From assembly GCF_028290435.1 (NCBI RefSeq), contig NZ_JAQGJV010000095.1, positions 94,836-158,835 on the forward strand: a DNA stretch of 64,000 bases, read 5' to 3'. The position numbers and the translations under genes were made by a program. The notes under the pieces are model-generated. The model made no database searches and was not told the DNA's origin. It saw only the letters and a list, made by a program, of their open reading frames with translations. The stretch comes from Devosia sp. (GTDB lineage: Bacteria; Pseudomonadota; Alphaproteobacteria; Rhizobiales; Devosiaceae). Positions 8,985 to 16,726 of the stretch are shown here, one piece after another. How positions within the stretch are numbered: the first letter of the stretch is position 1; each line of letters opens with the position of its first letter.

Positions 8985-9776
8985 TTAGCGAATGCGGACC
9001 GAATACACGTCGCCGAAGCTGCTGAGGGAGGAGGCGCTGGTGGTGTAGGTGCGGCAATCGCGGAAGTTGCGATCGGCGCAGACCTGGACGCTCAAGCCGT
9101 CCTCATTTTCCATCGACTGGAAGGTGCCAGCCATGCGGCCAAGGTCGCGGACGCTGTCGCCCGACTGGTAGCATTCGCTGTTCCCGCGGAAGCGGCTGCG
9201 ATCGTAGAAGCAGACTTCGGCATCCTGATAGACGGGAGGACGCGTGCCCGGGCCATTGCCGGGGAAGTTGTCACCGGGGCGCGGGCCGGGGCCGTTACCA
9301 TTGCCGGGGAAGCCGGGGAATGGACCGTTATTGCCGGGGAATGGACCGTTATTGCCGGGGAAGGGGCCATTATTGCCCGGACGGGGGCCGGGGCCGTTAT
9401 TGCCGTTGCCGACACCGATATTGATGTTGGGACCGCCGGGGCCGCCGACGGAGAAGCCGAAGGACACGCCCGGATTGCTCGGATTGACGGGGCGGCCACC
9501 GGCGCTGAGGTATTGGGCGGAAACCCAGCCGGAGATGCGACGGCCTTCGACATAGCAGAAGCCAGAGTCACAGCGCTGCACATCGACCTGCGTGCCGCTC
9601 GGCACGGCGGTGACAACGGCGTAGTTGGTACCGGGGCCGGAACGCACATTGACGTTGGAGGTAATGACGCCCGGCGCTGCCTGGGTTGCGGGGAGGAAGG
9701 TGAGTGCGGCAGCGGCGGCCACGGCAAAGCCGGTGGCAAGGTTCAGCAGCATTCTGCGAGTTTGGCGGTTCATCAA
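8985..9776 (-). CDS. Secreted SH3-domain/crystallin-like protein, paralog 2 with Gly/Pro/Asn repeats
   Basis: 263 residues. A signal peptide ends near TQAA (~33). The SH3-type domain (~35-95) has NVNVRSGPGTNYAVVTAV and GWVSAQYLSAGG. Residues ~115-180 are a low-complexity Gly/Pro/Asn linker with tandem PFPGNNG units. The C-terminal part has CFYDRSRFRGNSECYQSG and VCADRNFRDC, crystallin-like repeats shared with its neighbours. The linker reads as a flexible spacer. Extracytoplasmic; role unknown. Flanking paralogs on the same strand suggest local duplication. Confidence 0.82.
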   Translation of the reverse strand: MMNRQTRRMLLNLATGFAVAAAAALTFLPATQAAPGVITSNVNVRSGPGTNYAVVTAVPSGTQVDVQRCDSGFCYVEGRRISGWVSAQYLSAGGRPVNPSNPGVSFGFSVGGPGGPNINIGVGNGNNGPGPRPGNNGPFPGNNGPFPGNNGPFPGFPGNGNGPGPRPGDNFPGNGPGTRPPVYQDAEVCFYDRSRFRGNSECYQSGDSVRDLGRMAGTFQSMENEDGLSVQVCADRNFRDCRTYTTSASSLSSFGDVYSVRIR

Positions 9777-9920
9777 GGCGCTCCATGGATGGGCTTAGTC
9801 GGCGTGCCCAGGAATCGGGCACGCGGAAGATTAGGTGGGATGTTGTGCTAGGAACGGGGCGCCGGTGCAAAGGGTTCCTGCACCGGCCAATTGCCGGGCC
9901 GCCGGTCGGCAGCCCTGAAC

Positions 9921-10619
9921 TCAGTAGACCTCGAGCGAGGAGACGCGGCGGTCGATCTGGCTGGGCAGGCGCGACTGGCTGGAGCGCAGGGTGGCGCAGG
10001 CGCCTTCCATATCCTCGTCGCGGCACAGATCGACGCGGGCGCGGCCAAAGATTTCAACCGAGCGGATTTCATTGTCCCAATCGTCCGGCAGATAGGCGTA
10101 GCTCTGGCCACGATCGACGCAGAAGCTGTCGCCCCGGAAATTGGTGCTGCTATAGAAGCAGGCCTGGGCGCGCTGCGAGGGCTGGGGGCGCGGCGGACGC
10201 GGCTGCTGCTGCGGCGGGAATGGGCCTGGATTGTCGTTGCCGAAGCCGAAATCGAAATTGAAGCTGGGGCCGTTATTGTTGCCGCCATTGTTCCCGTTAT
10301 TGCCGGGCCGTGGCGGCTGGCTGCCGGAATCGACGCCGATAGTGGGGGTGGGGATGATGCCCTTGAAGGTGATGAAGTCCTTGCCGATCCAGCCGGTCAG
10401 ACCGCCGCCCGATACCTTGCACCACACGCCGTTGCAGCCAATTATATCAAGCTGCTGCGATGCGCCAATGGTGCCGAGAAATGCAGCGCCGGAATTGGGC
10501 TCGGACAGAACCTGGGCATCCTGGCGGGTGACGCCGGGCGTGGCAAAAGCCGGAGTGGCGAGGGCGATCAGGGACATCGCGGCGGCGAAGGCGGCAATGG
10601 CAAGGCGGAAGGTGGGCAT
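9921..10619 (-). CDS. Secreted SH3-domain/crystallin-like protein, paralog 3
   Basis: 232 residues from ATG 10619 (GGGAGC ribosome site and signal peptide ending near AFA). The open frame extends to 10850, but the extra 77 residues have no protein character. SH3-like part ~25-85 (GCNGVWCKVSGGGLTGWIG), then an Asn/Gly/Pro/Gln-rich linker, then crystallin-like repeats CFYSSTNFRGDSFC and LCRDEDMEGAC ending VSSLEVY. Same architecture as the two downstream neighbours. Likely exported; function unknown. Confidence 0.82.
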   Translation of the reverse strand: MPTFRLAIAAFAAAMSLIALATPAFATPGVTRQDAQVLSEPNSGAAFLGTIGASQQLDIIGCNGVWCKVSGGGLTGWIGKDFITFKGIIPTPTIGVDSGSQPPRPGNNGNNGGNNNGPSFNFDFGFGNDNPGPFPPQQQPRPPRPQPSQRAQACFYSSTNFRGDSFCVDRGQSYAYLPDDWDNEIRSVEIFGRARVDLCRDEDMEGACATLRSSQSRLPSQIDRRVSSLEVY

Positions 10620-10745
10620 GAGGGGCTCCCGATGGCGATCGCAATGGCGACCTGATGACGTTTGAGCATGAACAGGCTGAACGCGACCTGAACGGATTCG
10701 TTCAGCATTATGGCCATTCAAGGGAGGCAGGCTCAGAGACTGCTT

Positions 10746-10868
10746 GGAAATTCCATTCTGGCGGTCTTCTGCGGTGGTATTTGCAGCGCGGACCTTCGGG
10801 TGCTCATGGGCTGGAGTACGGTGCGCTCTGGTCCTCGAAACCCACCTCACTCACCAAGCAAGTTTTCA
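10746..10868. repeat. Long imperfect palindrome, family copy 1 (degenerate)
   Basis: Intergenic copy of the ~120-base repeat also found at 17883, 18980, 25836 and 63016. It keeps the centre (GTGCTCA, then GTACGGTGCGCTCTGG) but its arms pair poorly. The left arm is closest to copy 2 (ATTCTGGCGG shared apart from small changes). Confidence 0.65.
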
Positions 10869-10877
10869 AACGGCTTC

Positions 10878-11264
10878 TCAGGCTTCGATCTTGCGCTTCA
10901 TGCCGTGATCGTCGAGGGCGACGTAGACGAAGCGGGCTTCGGTGACCTTGACGCGATCCCCAAGGCGATTGCGGCGGGCCCAGGCCTCCATGCTGACAGT
11001 GATGGACGTGGTGCCGACACGCTCGACGGTGGTGTAGACGCAGAGCACGTCGCCGACCTTGACGGGCGAGATGAAGGTCATGCCCTCGACCGCCACGGTG
11101 ACGGTGCGGCCCTTGGTGCGCTCGTGCGCCGCGATTGAGCCGGCAATATCCATCTGGCTCATCACCCAGCCGCCGAAAATGTCGCCGGCCGGATTGGTAT
11201 CGGCGGGCATGGCCAGGGTGCGGATGGTGAGGTCGCCCTTGGGTTCGGTGGCCGAGCGGTCCAT
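10878..11264 (-). CDS. Acyl-CoA thioesterase, hotdog fold (YciA-like)
   Basis: 128 residues from ATG 11264. NPAGDIFGGWVMSQMDIAG is the hotdog-fold active-site loop and helix of the YciA/BACH acyl-CoA hydrolases, with the catalytic Asp in the same position. ISPVKVGDVLCVYTTVERVG and VYVALDDHGMKRKI complete the fold. It hydrolyses acyl-CoA to free acid and CoA in the cytoplasm. The start is two bases after the tdk stop, so the two form an operon. A longer frame reaching 11525 is only overlap with tdk. Confidence 0.88.
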   Translation of the reverse strand: MDRSATEPKGDLTIRTLAMPADTNPAGDIFGGWVMSQMDIAGSIAAHERTKGRTVTVAVEGMTFISPVKVGDVLCVYTTVERVGTTSITVSMEAWARRNRLGDRVKVTEARFVYVALDDHGMKRKIEA

Positions 11265-11266
11265 GA

Positions 11267-11860
11267 TCAGGGTCCTTTGACTGGCCAACGGCCGACAGCT
11301 TCTTCCCAGTGCCGGCGGCAAAGGGACAGGTAGACGGATTTCTCGATGGAAACCTGGTTGCCATCGGTCAGTACGCGGCCATCCATGCCCTGGCGCACCA
11401 CCATGGTGGCCTTGGCGCCGCAGGAGCAGATGGTGCGAATTTCTCGCAGGACATCGGCAATGGCAAGCAGTTCGGAGGAGCCGGGAAACAGTTTGCCCTG
11501 AAAATCGGTGCGCAGGCCGAAGCACATGACCGGTATCTTGAGCCGGTCACTGACGCGCGCGAGTTGCCAGACCTGGTCATGGGTGAGGAATTGAGCCTCA
11601 TCGACGAAGACGCAATCGACCTTGGCTTCGTCCTGGTGATCGCGAATCTTCTGATAGAGGTCGTCGCCATCGCCATAGAGTTCTGCGGCTTCGGAAATGC
11701 CCAGGCGCGAACTGATGAGACCGACGTCGCCTTCGGCATAGAGGGCGGAGGTGAACAGCAGGGGGCGCATACCGCTTTCGCGGTAATTATAGGCAGCCTG
11801 CAGCAACAGGGTGGACTTGCCCGCATTCATTGCCGCGTAGGAAAAATAGAGTTTGGCCAT
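11267..11860 (-). CDS. tdk: Thymidine kinase
   Basis: 197 residues from ATG 11860. MAKLYFSYAAMNAGKST contains the P-loop of type-II thymidine kinases, VFVDEAQFL is the Walker B/lasso region, and CSCGAKATM and CRRHWE are the zinc-knuckle cysteines. It phosphorylates thymidine for salvage. The open frame reaches 11941, but the added 27 residues are not conserved in character. A hairpin plus T-run at 11944-11970 sits just upstream, so promoter read-through from the RNA unit at 11943-12089 may be controlled at that point. Confidence 0.93.
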   Translation of the reverse strand: MAKLYFSYAAMNAGKSTLLLQAAYNYRESGMRPLLFTSALYAEGDVGLISSRLGISEAAELYGDGDDLYQKIRDHQDEAKVDCVFVDEAQFLTHDQVWQLARVSDRLKIPVMCFGLRTDFQGKLFPGSSELLAIADVLREIRTICSCGAKATMVVRQGMDGRVLTDGNQVSIEKSVYLSLCRRHWEEAVGRWPVKGP

Positions 11861-11942
11861 GGACCGCGCGTCAGGGAATTGATCAGCGCTCGTTGTGCCG
11901 CAGCGGCGGGGTTTGCGCGAGGGCAAACGCGATTGGTCCACA

Positions 11943-11970
11943 TAAAAAGCGGCCGCCCCGAAAGGCGGCC
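11943..11970 (-). terminator. Intrinsic terminator upstream of tdk
   Basis: GGCCGCC/GGCGGCC hairpin (11951-11970) followed on the minus strand by T5 (11944-11948). It ends a transcript coming from ~12089, 83 bases before tdk. Confidence 0.8.
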
Positions 11971-12089
11971 CAGATGCCGATTAGGGTCGGCCGAGCTAGG
12001 CTGGCGGCCCAAGCTCTCTAAGATGCCCGGTGCGGCGTTGGGGAAACGCGGGGCCGGGCGGTTCGGGCCGAATGGGGTAAGGCCGGAAC
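11943..12089 (-). ncRNA. Putative PhoB-controlled small RNA or attenuated leader upstream of tdk
   Basis: A ~147-base unit bounded by a Pho-box promoter (12096-12129) and a terminator (11943-11970). It contains strong hairpins: GTTCCGGCC with GGCCCGAAC near its 5' end (12061-12089) and GCCCGG with CCGGGC (12025-12059). It also has CCGA/TCGG before the terminator. No ORF of note. It does not match SRP RNA, RNase P RNA or 6S RNA as I know them. It may be a free small RNA or a leader that lets some transcripts through into tdk. The start is predicted only. Confidence 0.55.
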
Positions 12090-12095
12090 GAGACC

Positions 12096-12129
12096 AGCCT
12101 ATGAGCGGGGCATGACAGGGCAATGACGG
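12096..12129 (-). promoter_or_regulatory. Pho box (three 11-base-spaced repeats) and -10
   Basis: Reading the minus strand: CCGTCAT-TGCC-CTGTCAT-GCCC-CGCTCAT (12129 to 12101). Two units fit the PhoB consensus CTGTCAT-N4-CTGTCAT with one mismatch, and a third weaker unit keeps the 11-base period. TAGGCT (12101-12096) follows the second unit by 10 bases, the usual Pho box to -10 distance. The same hexamer is the likely cspA -10. Confidence 0.7.
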
Positions 12130-12233
12130 GCATGTGACTGTGGACAGGCTGGTGGAACCGCCTTGTTCAGCGGGCATTCAGCTTGGTGACGGCAGGCTGA
12201 ACCGATCGGTGGCTTTGCGTTCAGGAGATTTCC

Positions 12234-12623
12234 ATGCGGGGTTTTGGTAAGGCGATCGTCGCGGTGGGACTGGTGGTGGCAAGCGTGGCGCCTGCTTTGG
12301 CGTCGCCCAATGGGGTGTGGGAACTGGAGACGCGCGATACGCGCATCCAGCTGCAGCTTTGCGGCGATGGCACCAAGCTGTGCGGCACGCTGGTCTGGCT
12401 GTCCGACGCCGATTACAACAAGCAGTATCAGCGCTATCTGAATACGCCGGTGACGACCGGCATGGCGCAGGCGGGCGAGGGCAAGTGGAAGGGCAAGCTC
12501 CGGCTGCTCGGATACGACATGTCCGGCAGCATCACCCAGCAGAGCGAGAATCAGATGACGCTTTCAGGGTGCGCGTTCGTGGTCGTGTGCAAGACCTACC
12601 AGATGTATCGGCACGACAAGTGA
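12234..12623 (+). CDS. DUF2147 family secreted protein, copy 1
   Basis: 129 residues with a signal peptide ending near ALA (~23). The mature part has NGVWELETRDTRIQLQLCGD, LCGTLVWLSD, KGKLRLLGYDMSGSI and a terminal CKTYQMYR, typical of DUF2147 periplasmic lipocalin-like proteins. AGGAG precedes the start. The next gene is a tandem paralog whose GTG start overlaps this stop. No function is established for the family. Confidence 0.87.
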   Translation: MRGFGKAIVAVGLVVASVAPALASPNGVWELETRDTRIQLQLCGDGTKLCGTLVWLSDADYNKQYQRYLNTPVTTGMAQAGEGKWKGKLRLLGYDMSGSITQQSENQMTLSGCAFVVVCKTYQMYRHDK

Positions 12624-13015
12624 GGGTCCGTCGTGCCCTTTGCGGTGCCGTGGCAGTGGCCGTTTTGGCGATCGCGCCGGCGGCCTTTGCGGCATCGCCG
12701 GTGGGCACTTGGGAAATCGAGATGCGCGACTCGCGCTACCGGGTGGAGCTGTGCGGCGACGGCACGCAGCTGTGCGGCACGCTGATCTGGCTGGGCAATG
12801 GCGCCGACAACGCGGAGAACCTGCCCTATCTCAACACGCTGCTGATCGACCATGCGCAGGCAACGGGGCCGAACGAGTGGAAGGGCGACCTACACCTGTT
12901 CGGGCAATCGGCGGGCGGGACGATCACCCAGGTGGGCGACGATGAGATTGAGCTGAGAGGCTGCGTGGCGCTGGTGATCTGCAAGACCTATCGGCTCTTT
13001 CGTTATGCGGAATGA
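12620..13015 (+). CDS. DUF2147 family secreted protein, copy 2
   Basis: 131 residues from GTG 12620, overlapping the preceding TGA; the start is chosen because it gives an immediate signal peptide (AAFA). WEIEMRDSRYRVELCGDG, LCGTLIWLG and CKTYRLFRYAE parallel copy 1 closely, so this is a tandem duplicate expressed by translational coupling. Its 3' end overlaps the convergent EamA gene by 13 bases. Function unknown; expected in the periplasm. Confidence 0.85.
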   Translation: MRVRRALCGAVAVAVLAIAPAAFAASPVGTWEIEMRDSRYRVELCGDGTQLCGTLIWLGNGADNAENLPYLNTLLIDHAQATGPNEWKGDLHLFGQSAGGTITQVGDDEIELRGCVALVICKTYRLFRYAE

Positions 13016-13908
13016 CCCTCGGGTGCGGGTGTTCGGCGCGCGTTGAGCGCGGGGACGATCTCGACCAGTAATATGGCGACCAGGATCAGCGCGGCGCCGG
13101 CATAGCCGATGGCGGGGAGGCGCTCGCCGAGCAGCAGGGCACCGCCGAGCGCGGCGAACAGGCTTTCGGATGACAGGATGATCGCCGCGTTGGCGGGCGG
13201 CACATATTGCTGGCCGACGGCCTGAAAGGTGAAGGCAATGGCGGTGGAGAAAATGCCCGCATAGGCGATTTCCATCCAGCCATTCATGATGCCGTCGAAA
13301 CTGGGTGTTTCGAGGATGAAGGCAAGGACTAGGCCCACGGCACCGGCGGCGAGGAAACTGACGCACGAAATCAGGATGGGCTGGCCGGTGGTGCGCGCGA
13401 TATGGCCGAGCATCAGCACGTGGCAGGCCCAGAACAGGGCGCTGATGATGATCCAGAGGTCGCCGCCATTGAGGCGATCGAGCCCTCCGCCATTGAGATA
13501 GTAGATGCCGATCAGCGCCATGGGCATGCCGACCCAGACGATCGGGTGGGGCCAGGTGCGAAAGGCGATCAGCGCAATGGCGGGGACGAACAGCACATAG
13601 AGGCTGGTGAGAAAGCCGCCATTGGTGACAGTGGTGGTGAGCAGGCCCACCTGTTGCAGCCAGGAGCCGATGAAGAAGGCCAGCGACATGAGGCCGATGA
13701 ACAGCCAGTTGTTGCGCGTCAGATGGACGGCCTGGCGGCGGCGCTCGAACAGGGCGACGGGCAGGATGACGAGACCGCCAAGCAGGTAGCGCAGGCCGAT
13801 AAAGGTCAGCGGGCCCATGGATTGCATGGCCGATTTCTGCACCACGAAAGCGAAGCCCCAGAGCATGGTGCAGAACAGGAGCAGGGCAATGGCGGCGGGA
13901 CGGGGCAT
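13003..13908 (-). CDS. EamA/DMT-family transporter
   Basis: 301 residues and about ten hydrophobic helices in two EamA repeats; the first starts ALLLFCTMLWGFAFVVQK, the second covers GHIARTTGQPILIS onward. Such proteins are inner-membrane exporters of metabolites or amino acids. ATG 13908 is preferred over a GTG at 13959 that would start inside a repeat. The substrate cannot be assigned. Single gene, convergent with the DUF2147 pair. Confidence 0.88.
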   Translation of the reverse strand: MPRPAAIALLLFCTMLWGFAFVVQKSAMQSMGPLTFIGLRYLLGGLVILPVALFERRRQAVHLTRNNWLFIGLMSLAFFIGSWLQQVGLLTTTVTNGGFLTSLYVLFVPAIALIAFRTWPHPIVWVGMPMALIGIYYLNGGGLDRLNGGDLWIIISALFWACHVLMLGHIARTTGQPILISCVSFLAAGAVGLVLAFILETPSFDGIMNGWMEIAYAGIFSTAIAFTFQAVGQQYVPPANAAIILSSESLFAALGGALLLGERLPAIGYAGAALILVAILLVEIVPALNARRTPAPEGHSA

Positions 13909-13948
13909 GGGGACTTTCGGGTGGTTTGATGAGAGCGCTGGGAGGGCA

Positions 13949-14073
13949 GACACCCTCACCCGGCGCTGCGCGCCACCTTCTCCCCGACGGGGAGAAGAAT
14001 AGAAAGGCAGCGACCTCTCATGTTTCCTCGGGGAGAGGGTGGCCGAGCGAAGCGGAGGCCGGGTGAGGGTGTC
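13949..14073. repeat. REP-like palindrome, second element
   Basis: Perfect 15-base outer arms 13949-13963 and 14059-14073 (GACACCCTCACCCGG and complement), with an internal hairpin TTCTCCCCG/CGGGGAGAA at 13978-13996. It fills the gap between the EamA gene and the aminotransferase gene, ending two bases from the latter's stop. Confidence 0.8.
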
Positions 14074-14074
14074 T

Positions 14075-15307
14075 TTACTTCAGCTCGGCATCCAGCGCGG
14101 CGATGAGCTGGGTGATTTCCTCGGGCGTGGTGTAGTGCACAAATGACAGGCGCAGGACGCCGTGACTGGGGTCGATGCCGAGGGCCTCGAGCAGGCGATA
14201 GGCGTAGAAGTGGCCGCCGCCGGCCATGATGCCGTGCTTGGCGAGGCGCGCGGCGACGGCGGCGCCGGGTTCGTCAAGCGCGATGGCGATGGTGGGGGCG
14301 CGTAGGGCGGGATCGTCGGGGCCGATGAGGCGGACGGAATTCTTGCCGCGCAGATAATCGAGCAGGGGCGTCGCTAGGGCGATTTCCTGGGCGCGCATGG
14401 CGTGGTGGGCGCGGCGGAAGGGATTTTCGCCGGGGGCATTGTCACCGGCGATGGTGGCGACGGCCTCCAGATAATCGACGATGCCGGAGGCGGCGGCGAT
14501 CTGGGCGTGGTCGGGGCCGGCGGGGGTCAGGCGGTAGCGCGGCTTGTCGTCGTTGAAGAAGTGGCCCTGGTTGGGAAGGTCCATAGCCAGCGAGGGGCGG
14601 ACGGCCATAATGCCCTGATGGGGGCCGTAAACCTTGTAGGCGGAGAAAATATAGATATCGACGCCGAGCGCGGCGAGGTCCGGCAGGCTGTGCGGGGCGT
14701 AGCTGACGCCGTCGATGACGGTGACGGCGCCGATGGATTTGGCACGAGCGGCGATTTCGGCGACCGGGTTGATTTCACCGGCGACATTAGAGCAATGGGT
14801 CGCGGCGATGAGGCGAACTTTGGCGTCGAGCAGGGTGTCGAGTGTGGCGAGGGACAGGCGGCCGGTCTGGGGATCGACTTGCCATTCGCGCACCTCGATG
14901 CCGCGCGCGGCGAGGCGGCGCCAATTGCCCGAATTGGCCTCGTGGTCCTGATTGGTGACGACGATGGCGTCGCCGGGCTTGAGCCAGGCGCCGAAGGCAT
15001 TGGCCAGCACATAGGTGTTCGCGGAGGCGGAGGGGCCGAAATGGATCCAGTCGGCGCTCACGTTGAGCGCCTGGGCTAGCCGGGTGAAGCTGAGGTCCAT
15101 CGCCGCGCCGGCTTCCTGGGATGCAGGGTAATGGCCATAGGGCTGCACCTTGGTGGCGCGGACATAGTGGTCGAGCTTGTCCATCACCTGGCGCGACATA
15201 TAGGAGCCCCCGGCATTTTCGAAGAAGGCCTGGCCTTGCAGGGAGGGTTCGGCAAAAGCGGGGAAATGCGCGCGAATGCGGGCCGGGTCGAGGGGCAGGG
15301 CGGTCAT
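14075..15307 (-). CDS. Class V aminotransferase, cysteine-desulfurase-like (TIGR01976 type)
   Basis: 410 residues. FENAGGSYMSRQVMDKL, THCSNVAGEINP, TVIDGVSYAPH and FSAYKVYGPHQG (the last holding the PLP lysine) mark the SufS/CsdA fold. The only cysteine is in THCSN next to the cofactor; the mobile-loop catalytic Cys of true desulfurases is not present. That fits the desulfurase-like subfamily rather than SufS/IscS, so sulfur transfer should not be assumed. Cytoplasmic. Transcribed toward the REP-like element, with no clear operon partner. Confidence 0.85.
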   Translation of the reverse strand: MTALPLDPARIRAHFPAFAEPSLQGQAFFENAGGSYMSRQVMDKLDHYVRATKVQPYGHYPASQEAGAAMDLSFTRLAQALNVSADWIHFGPSASANTYVLANAFGAWLKPGDAIVVTNQDHEANSGNWRRLAARGIEVREWQVDPQTGRLSLATLDTLLDAKVRLIAATHCSNVAGEINPVAEIAARAKSIGAVTVIDGVSYAPHSLPDLAALGVDIYIFSAYKVYGPHQGIMAVRPSLAMDLPNQGHFFNDDKPRYRLTPAGPDHAQIAAASGIVDYLEAVATIAGDNAPGENPFRRAHHAMRAQEIALATPLLDYLRGKNSVRLIGPDDPALRAPTIAIALDEPGAAVAARLAKHGIMAGGGHFYAYRLLEALGIDPSHGVLRLSFVHYTTPEEITQLIAALDAELK

Positions 15308-15372
15308 GGGGTGATCCAGTCAGCGGGGTGGCCGATTGGTAGATCATCAAAGAGGCCGGTGCAACACAGGGA

Positions 15373-15402
15373 CAGGCCCTGGCTCGGCTGAGCCAGGGCC
15401 TG
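15373..15402. terminator. Perfect 13-bp hairpin after the LTXXQ gene
   Basis: 15373-15385 pairs with 15390-15402 around a 4-base loop. A second repeat (15447-15454 with 15470-15477) lies between it and the gene stop at 15495. No T-run is present, so function at transcript ends is inferred. Confidence 0.45.
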
Positions 15403-15494
15403 CAGGGCGCCAGGGTATCGTGGGGGCAGACCCCGGTGCCGGAGACGGTCCGCTATCTGAGGGTGAGGCAGCGGACCGAACTGGATAGGGTCTT

Positions 15495-16196
15495 TTAGCT
15501 CTTGAGCGGCGCCGTCTCGGCGGCGGGGGCCGGAGGTGCGCCGGGGGCGTCAAGCTGGCCGGGCATTGGACGCTTGCCATGGTGGCCCATCGGGCCTTGT
15601 CCCTGCTGGCCCATCGGGCCCTGATGACGCTGGCCCTGCCAGCCGGTCCGCTGCTCATGCTGGGGCATCAGCTTGGCCTTCTGCTCATCGGTGAGGCTGG
15701 TGATGAAGGCCTGGAACGACGGCTGGACGGCAGTCAGTGCCGCGACATGGGCCTGTTCGAGCGCGATGCGCTGATCGAGACGGGCGACGATATCGGGGCG
15801 CTGGCGGGGGGTGCCGGCGGCCGGTGCTTCGGGGCGGTTGGCCTCGATGACCTTGGTGAAATCGGCCTGGGCTGCGACCGCGGCGGTCTTGAAGCCTTCG
15901 AGCAGGCTCTTCTGCGCGTCGGTCAGATCGATGGCGTGTGTGAGGCGAACCAGCGCAATTTCGAGCCGTTCACTGTCGCGACCGAAAGAGAGCAGGCCGC
16001 CAAGGCCCGCGCCATCGCAACCCGGACGCATGTTATTGCCGTGGTTGTTGCCCTGGTTATTGCCGCCCCAGCCGGGATGCTGCATGTGCTGCTGGATGCG
16101 CGGCTGGGCTTGCTGGGCCATTGCGGGGGCTGCGGCGGCGAGGCCGACACTGACTGTCATCAATGCCACAATGGCGGTCGTGGAGATCGTCTTCAT
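15495..16196 (-). CDS. LTXXQ (Spy/CpxP-like) periplasmic protein
   Basis: 233 residues. Signal peptide ends near AMA (~27). A Gln/Asn/Gly-rich stretch follows, then two LTXXQ motifs (LTDAQKSLL at ~90, LTDEQKAKL at ~178) on long amphipathic helices, as in Spy/CpxP envelope chaperones. The tail is Gly/Gln/Pro-rich. Proteins of this family sense or buffer envelope and metal stress in the periplasm. No adjacent two-component system is present, so its regulation is open. Confidence 0.85.
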   Translation of the reverse strand: MKTISTTAIVALMTVSVGLAAAAPAMAQQAQPRIQQHMQHPGWGGNNQGNNHGNNMRPGCDGAGLGGLLSFGRDSERLEIALVRLTHAIDLTDAQKSLLEGFKTAAVAAQADFTKVIEANRPEAPAAGTPRQRPDIVARLDQRIALEQAHVAALTAVQPSFQAFITSLTDEQKAKLMPQHEQRTGWQGQRHQGPMGQQGQGPMGHHGKRPMPGQLDAPGAPPAPAAETAPLKS

Positions 16197-16327
16197 GGGT
16201 TTGTCCTTTGCATGGGAGCCGTTTGGAGCGGCGTGAGGACAATCTAGACTGCGCTACCTGTGCGCGACCTTGCGAGGGGATGAACACTTGGACAGACTGG
16301 TAATGTTCAGGCCGGAAAGGATTGAAT

Positions 16328-16714
16328 GTGATCGATATTGTTAACGATCCGTTGCCGACGGACGCGGCGCTGAGTGCCCTGTGGCTGGCGGCGTGGGGCG
16401 ATGCCGGGCCGGCCAGTTTCCAGCCGATCCTGCAGCGCAGCCTGGCGCATGTCGGGGCATATGACGGCGAGCGACTGGTGGGCTTTGTCAATGTCGCCTG
16501 GGATGGCGGCATTCATGCCTTCATCCTCGATACTTGCGTGGACCCGGCTTATCGGCGGCAGGGCCTCGCAACACGGCTGGTGCAGGCGGCGACCGAGGCG
16601 GCGCGGGCGCGCGGGGCACAATGGCTGCATGTCGATTTCGAGCCGCATCTGACCGCGTTTTATCGCGGTTGCGGGTTTGCCGAGACGGCGGCGGGACTGA
16701 TCGCGCTGGGTTGA
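16328..16714 (+). CDS. GNAT-family N-acetyltransferase
   Basis: About 128 residues. FILDTCVDPAYRRQGLATRL contains the acetyl-CoA-binding motif A (R-x-x-G-x-A), followed by LHVDFEPHLTAFYRGCGF, the motif B loop. GTG 16328 is preferred because GGAAAGG lies 7 bases upstream; TTG 16322 is an in-frame alternative. The protein would transfer acetyl to an amine; the substrate is unknown. Convergent with mucR, 12 bases between stops. Confidence 0.85.
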   Translation: MIDIVNDPLPTDAALSALWLAAWGDAGPASFQPILQRSLAHVGAYDGERLVGFVNVAWDGGIHAFILDTCVDPAYRRQGLATRLVQAATEAARARGAQWLHVDFEPHLTAFYRGCGFAETAAGLIALG

Positions 16715-16726
16715 GGCAGTGCGTGG

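Noticed and set aside
11943..12110. SRP RNA, RNase P RNA or 6S RNA at the tdk-side RNA unit
   Set aside because: The plus strand has AAGGCCGGAACGAG, vaguely like the SRP helix 8 loop, but the rest does not fold as SRP RNA; no RNase P or 6S signatures are present, and the terminator lies on the other strand.
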